A DNA stretch of 64,000 nucleotides from Polyodon spathula (lineage: Eukaryota; Chordata; Actinopteri; Acipenseriformes; Polyodontidae), in contig NC_054552.1 in assembly GCF_017654505.1 (NCBI RefSeq), positions 31,546,097 to 31,610,096 on the forward strand, read 5' to 3'. How positions within the stretch are numbered: position 1 is the first letter of the stretch; the number at the start of each line of letters is the position of its first letter. This document shows, piece by piece, positions 61,791 to 64,000 of this stretch. The notes below the pieces were generated by a model. The model made no database searches. It was not told where the DNA came from and saw only the letters and a program-made list of their open reading frames with translations. A program made the translations under genes and the position numbers.

Positions 61791-64000
61791 CTAAAGCATA
61801 ACGATATACAGCACAAACTGAGCAAAACAAGAACACTACATGAACAACTTCACTCTCTTTATTCTGAGGCCAAGTGAGTTTAAAAGGGGGCTTTCTTATG
61901 GGCTAAATTAGATAGAACCTGAAATAATCTGCCAGTCTTGTCTAGTTGCAGGCACAGGTAATTACTCTCCCAGTGAGTGATGCCATCAAGGAGCAATGAG
62001 GAGCTAGAAACACTAGGAACTAGTTACACACGAGTTACACAGTAGTTACTATATGTGATCACCAGTAGCAACCTCCTGAGGTTTACATTGCTGTTTTAGT
62101 AGCTGTTTCAGCTACACAGCTGTCACAGTATTTAACACAGGTACTTACCTAATACTATTTATTTGCTGGATAACTCAAAGGTACATGGTGTTGGTCAGTT
62201 GTGCTTCCAAAAGTCACTGAATCGTGACTCTTCAGATGCATAGGATGGTCAGGGTGTCTGCCAGTAACCTCTACATGACACATAGTGTAAAGATTACCCC
62301 GAGATAGCTGGGGCCACACCTTCTGTGTGTACCCACTCCCCAGGGCCACATGTGGCTCTCAGCTTGTACTATGAGGATCATGGGAGAGAGATGTATTGAA
62401 ATTACAAGTGACAGTTTTGAAACAATAAAATAATTCCATGGTGCAGTGTTGAATTGTAAAGTGTCCCTCACAAAGTGTATGTGAGGAGTCTTATAAACAA
62501 TAGGCATCATGAGATATTCAAATATGATTGAACAATACTTGTATGTTTTTCAGCCCTCGCTATATTTATTCAGCTACAAAGTCTGCACTGGGTTCTTAGT
62601 GGTAGACGATAGAGATGTGAAAGTGAATGGAATCTGTTTAAGGGTGGTAATGAGTCCTTCTCAGTCTGACTGAACTGTACACAGTAATCAAGGGTTTATT
62701 GTTATTTCTTATTGTCTCCCTCTCAGCCAATGCCTTGAGACTGCCAATAACATAAACAGGTTTTCCACAAGTGCCTGCTCTTAAAAGAGTAACACTGCAC
62801 TATTTTATTGAAAACGGAAAGCAAATATTCTGGCCCAAGAAGAGACTAAAGACAAGAAGACAGGACTACATTAGATTAAAAACAGTTGGCTACCTGACTT
62901 TGCCACTTGTATTATGTCCAAAAACGTATTTATTGTTTTTTTGTTCTACAGACAAATTAACAAAAAGCAATTATTTCTCAACAGCTTATCACTTGAAACT
63001 AATGAGTGTTTATCTGTCTTGTATACTAAAACCAGAAGCCATATGATTGTTTATTATGATTGCTATCCTAAATGTTTTTTTTGTATTGTTATTAATTAGA
63101 CAAAGTGATGCCAGAAGTGCAAAAAATAATGTGCAGCATTGTTAGATCTACAGCATTGTGAGATTTGCAGCACTGTCAGATCTATACAATGTGCTGCGTT
63201 TTCAAAGACAGAACGCTGGAATCCCTCCTAAAGGTTCAGATTAATACCTGTATAAACAGTGCCGTCCAGGCATAGAGCATGCTGGGAGCTGCCAGATCAC
63301 TATCGAGCTAAACGGATTGGGCTCAGGAAGGCAGGCTCTTATCCAGATTTGATCAGCTGTAAATCTGATAAGAGAAGAACTTCCATACACTGCACTTGAA
63401 ACACATTGCTCTGGGGGTGGGCAGAGAAATAATTACACCAAGACACAGCTGAAGGTCATTCCCACGAGGAAGGGAGCCGGTGCCTGTGTAATGTGCAAAA
63501 CATGTGTACCAAAAAACACAAGCTAATTGCTTAAAGGAAAACAGATATACAGGTTATAGGATATGTTAAACTGCTTTTCATTTGAACAACTAAACACACA
63601 CTGCTTCATTCACTTCTGAAATGCGAATATCTACTGACTCTTGCCCTCACTTAATGGTATCACGACATTCCTATGATGGAGAATGGCTGTAAAGTTCTTT
63701 GAACAAATACAGAAATATTAGAACCACATTATAGGGGGATTTCTACATAACACTAGGTTATAAGCTCATTAAATTGTATTTTTTTTAAACATGTTTCTAG
63801 GTATATTTTTTTTCCCCTAATTGAGATCAATGGGTATGTTTGGTTGATCTTAACAGCAGCTTATCTACATGGCACTGCCATTTACATCCTTGCAACAGAG
63901 CCCTTTGCTTACTGAGGATTAGAAAACTACCTAGACATGCCAGCCTGAGTGACTGTGCTCATTATATATGTGAAAAGCTCACTTCCTTCAACTTAACCCC
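61791..64000 (-). other. SLC24A1: SLC24A1 intron (continues beyond the window)
   Basis: No exon could be supported. A short candidate near 63247-63306 was considered and not accepted. Confidence 0.6.

Noticed and set aside
63247..63306. Candidate minus-strand SLC24A1 exon ending TATACAG/GTATTA and containing APSML
   Set aside because: APSML recalls the PSML of the NCKX loop, but the following residues do not match and the acceptor is weak. The GCTCCCAGCATGC in it looks more like a repeat or ZNF143-type motif.

Overview
The window is vertebrate nuclear DNA, most likely from a ray-finned fish. The evidence is a gene split into more than 30 exons with GT..AG introns, a nuclear tRNA gene, a tRNA-headed SINE, Tc1-like transposon relics, many TIR elements and abundant microsatellites. 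The two main proteins are close to their tetrapod orthologues and the repeats are not the commonest teleost families, so a slowly evolving lineage (sturgeon, paddlefish or gar-like) is a guess, not a call.

Layout. Positions 1-5295 are AT-rich, microsatellite-laden intergenic DNA. At 5296-6763 three short stretches with good splice sites may be a small plus-strand transcript of unknown identity. A 500-base assembly gap covers 7293-7792. At 7867-7950 on the minus strand there is a convincing first coding exon (28 codons) of an unrecognised gene, with an RFX X-box-like motif further upstream at 8751-8764. A complete tRNA-Gln(CTG) lies at 9231-9302 and a perfect CTCF-type core at 9611-9624. A CpG-rich promoter with a YY1-type element follows at about 10080-10400.

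The centre of the window (10.1-51 kb, plus strand) is one complete gene, DENND4A, a DENN-domain Rab guanine nucleotide exchange factor. I resolved a 5' non-coding exon and 33 coding exons. Their lengths sum to 5922 nt (1973 codons plus stop) with every junction in phase, which is strong internal support for the model. It includes a 39-nt microexon and two further in-frame, probably alternative, exons of 43 and 36 codons. Introns carry a SINE, a long palindromic foldback element, several MITE-like elements and a 29-bp minisatellite.

The right side (54.1-61.8 kb, minus strand) holds the last seven resolvable exons (324 codons) of a K+-dependent Na+/Ca2+ exchanger. It lies tail-to-tail with DENND4A and I assign it to SLC24A1 (NCKX1) by position. 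It carries the acidic cytosolic loop, the alpha-2 repeat and the conserved C-terminus; upstream exons continue beyond position 64000. A 41-bp minisatellite of about 35 units fills most of one intron and runs up to the 3' splice site of the alpha-2 exon.

The two genes are not a functional unit. Their adjacency is a conserved vertebrate linkage, mirrored by DENND4C/SLC24A2 as the paralogous pair. I see no CRISPR, phage, operon or other bacterial-type system. The most interesting signals are the minisatellites beside splice sites, the alternative microexon and cassette exons, and the unidentified divergent first exon.
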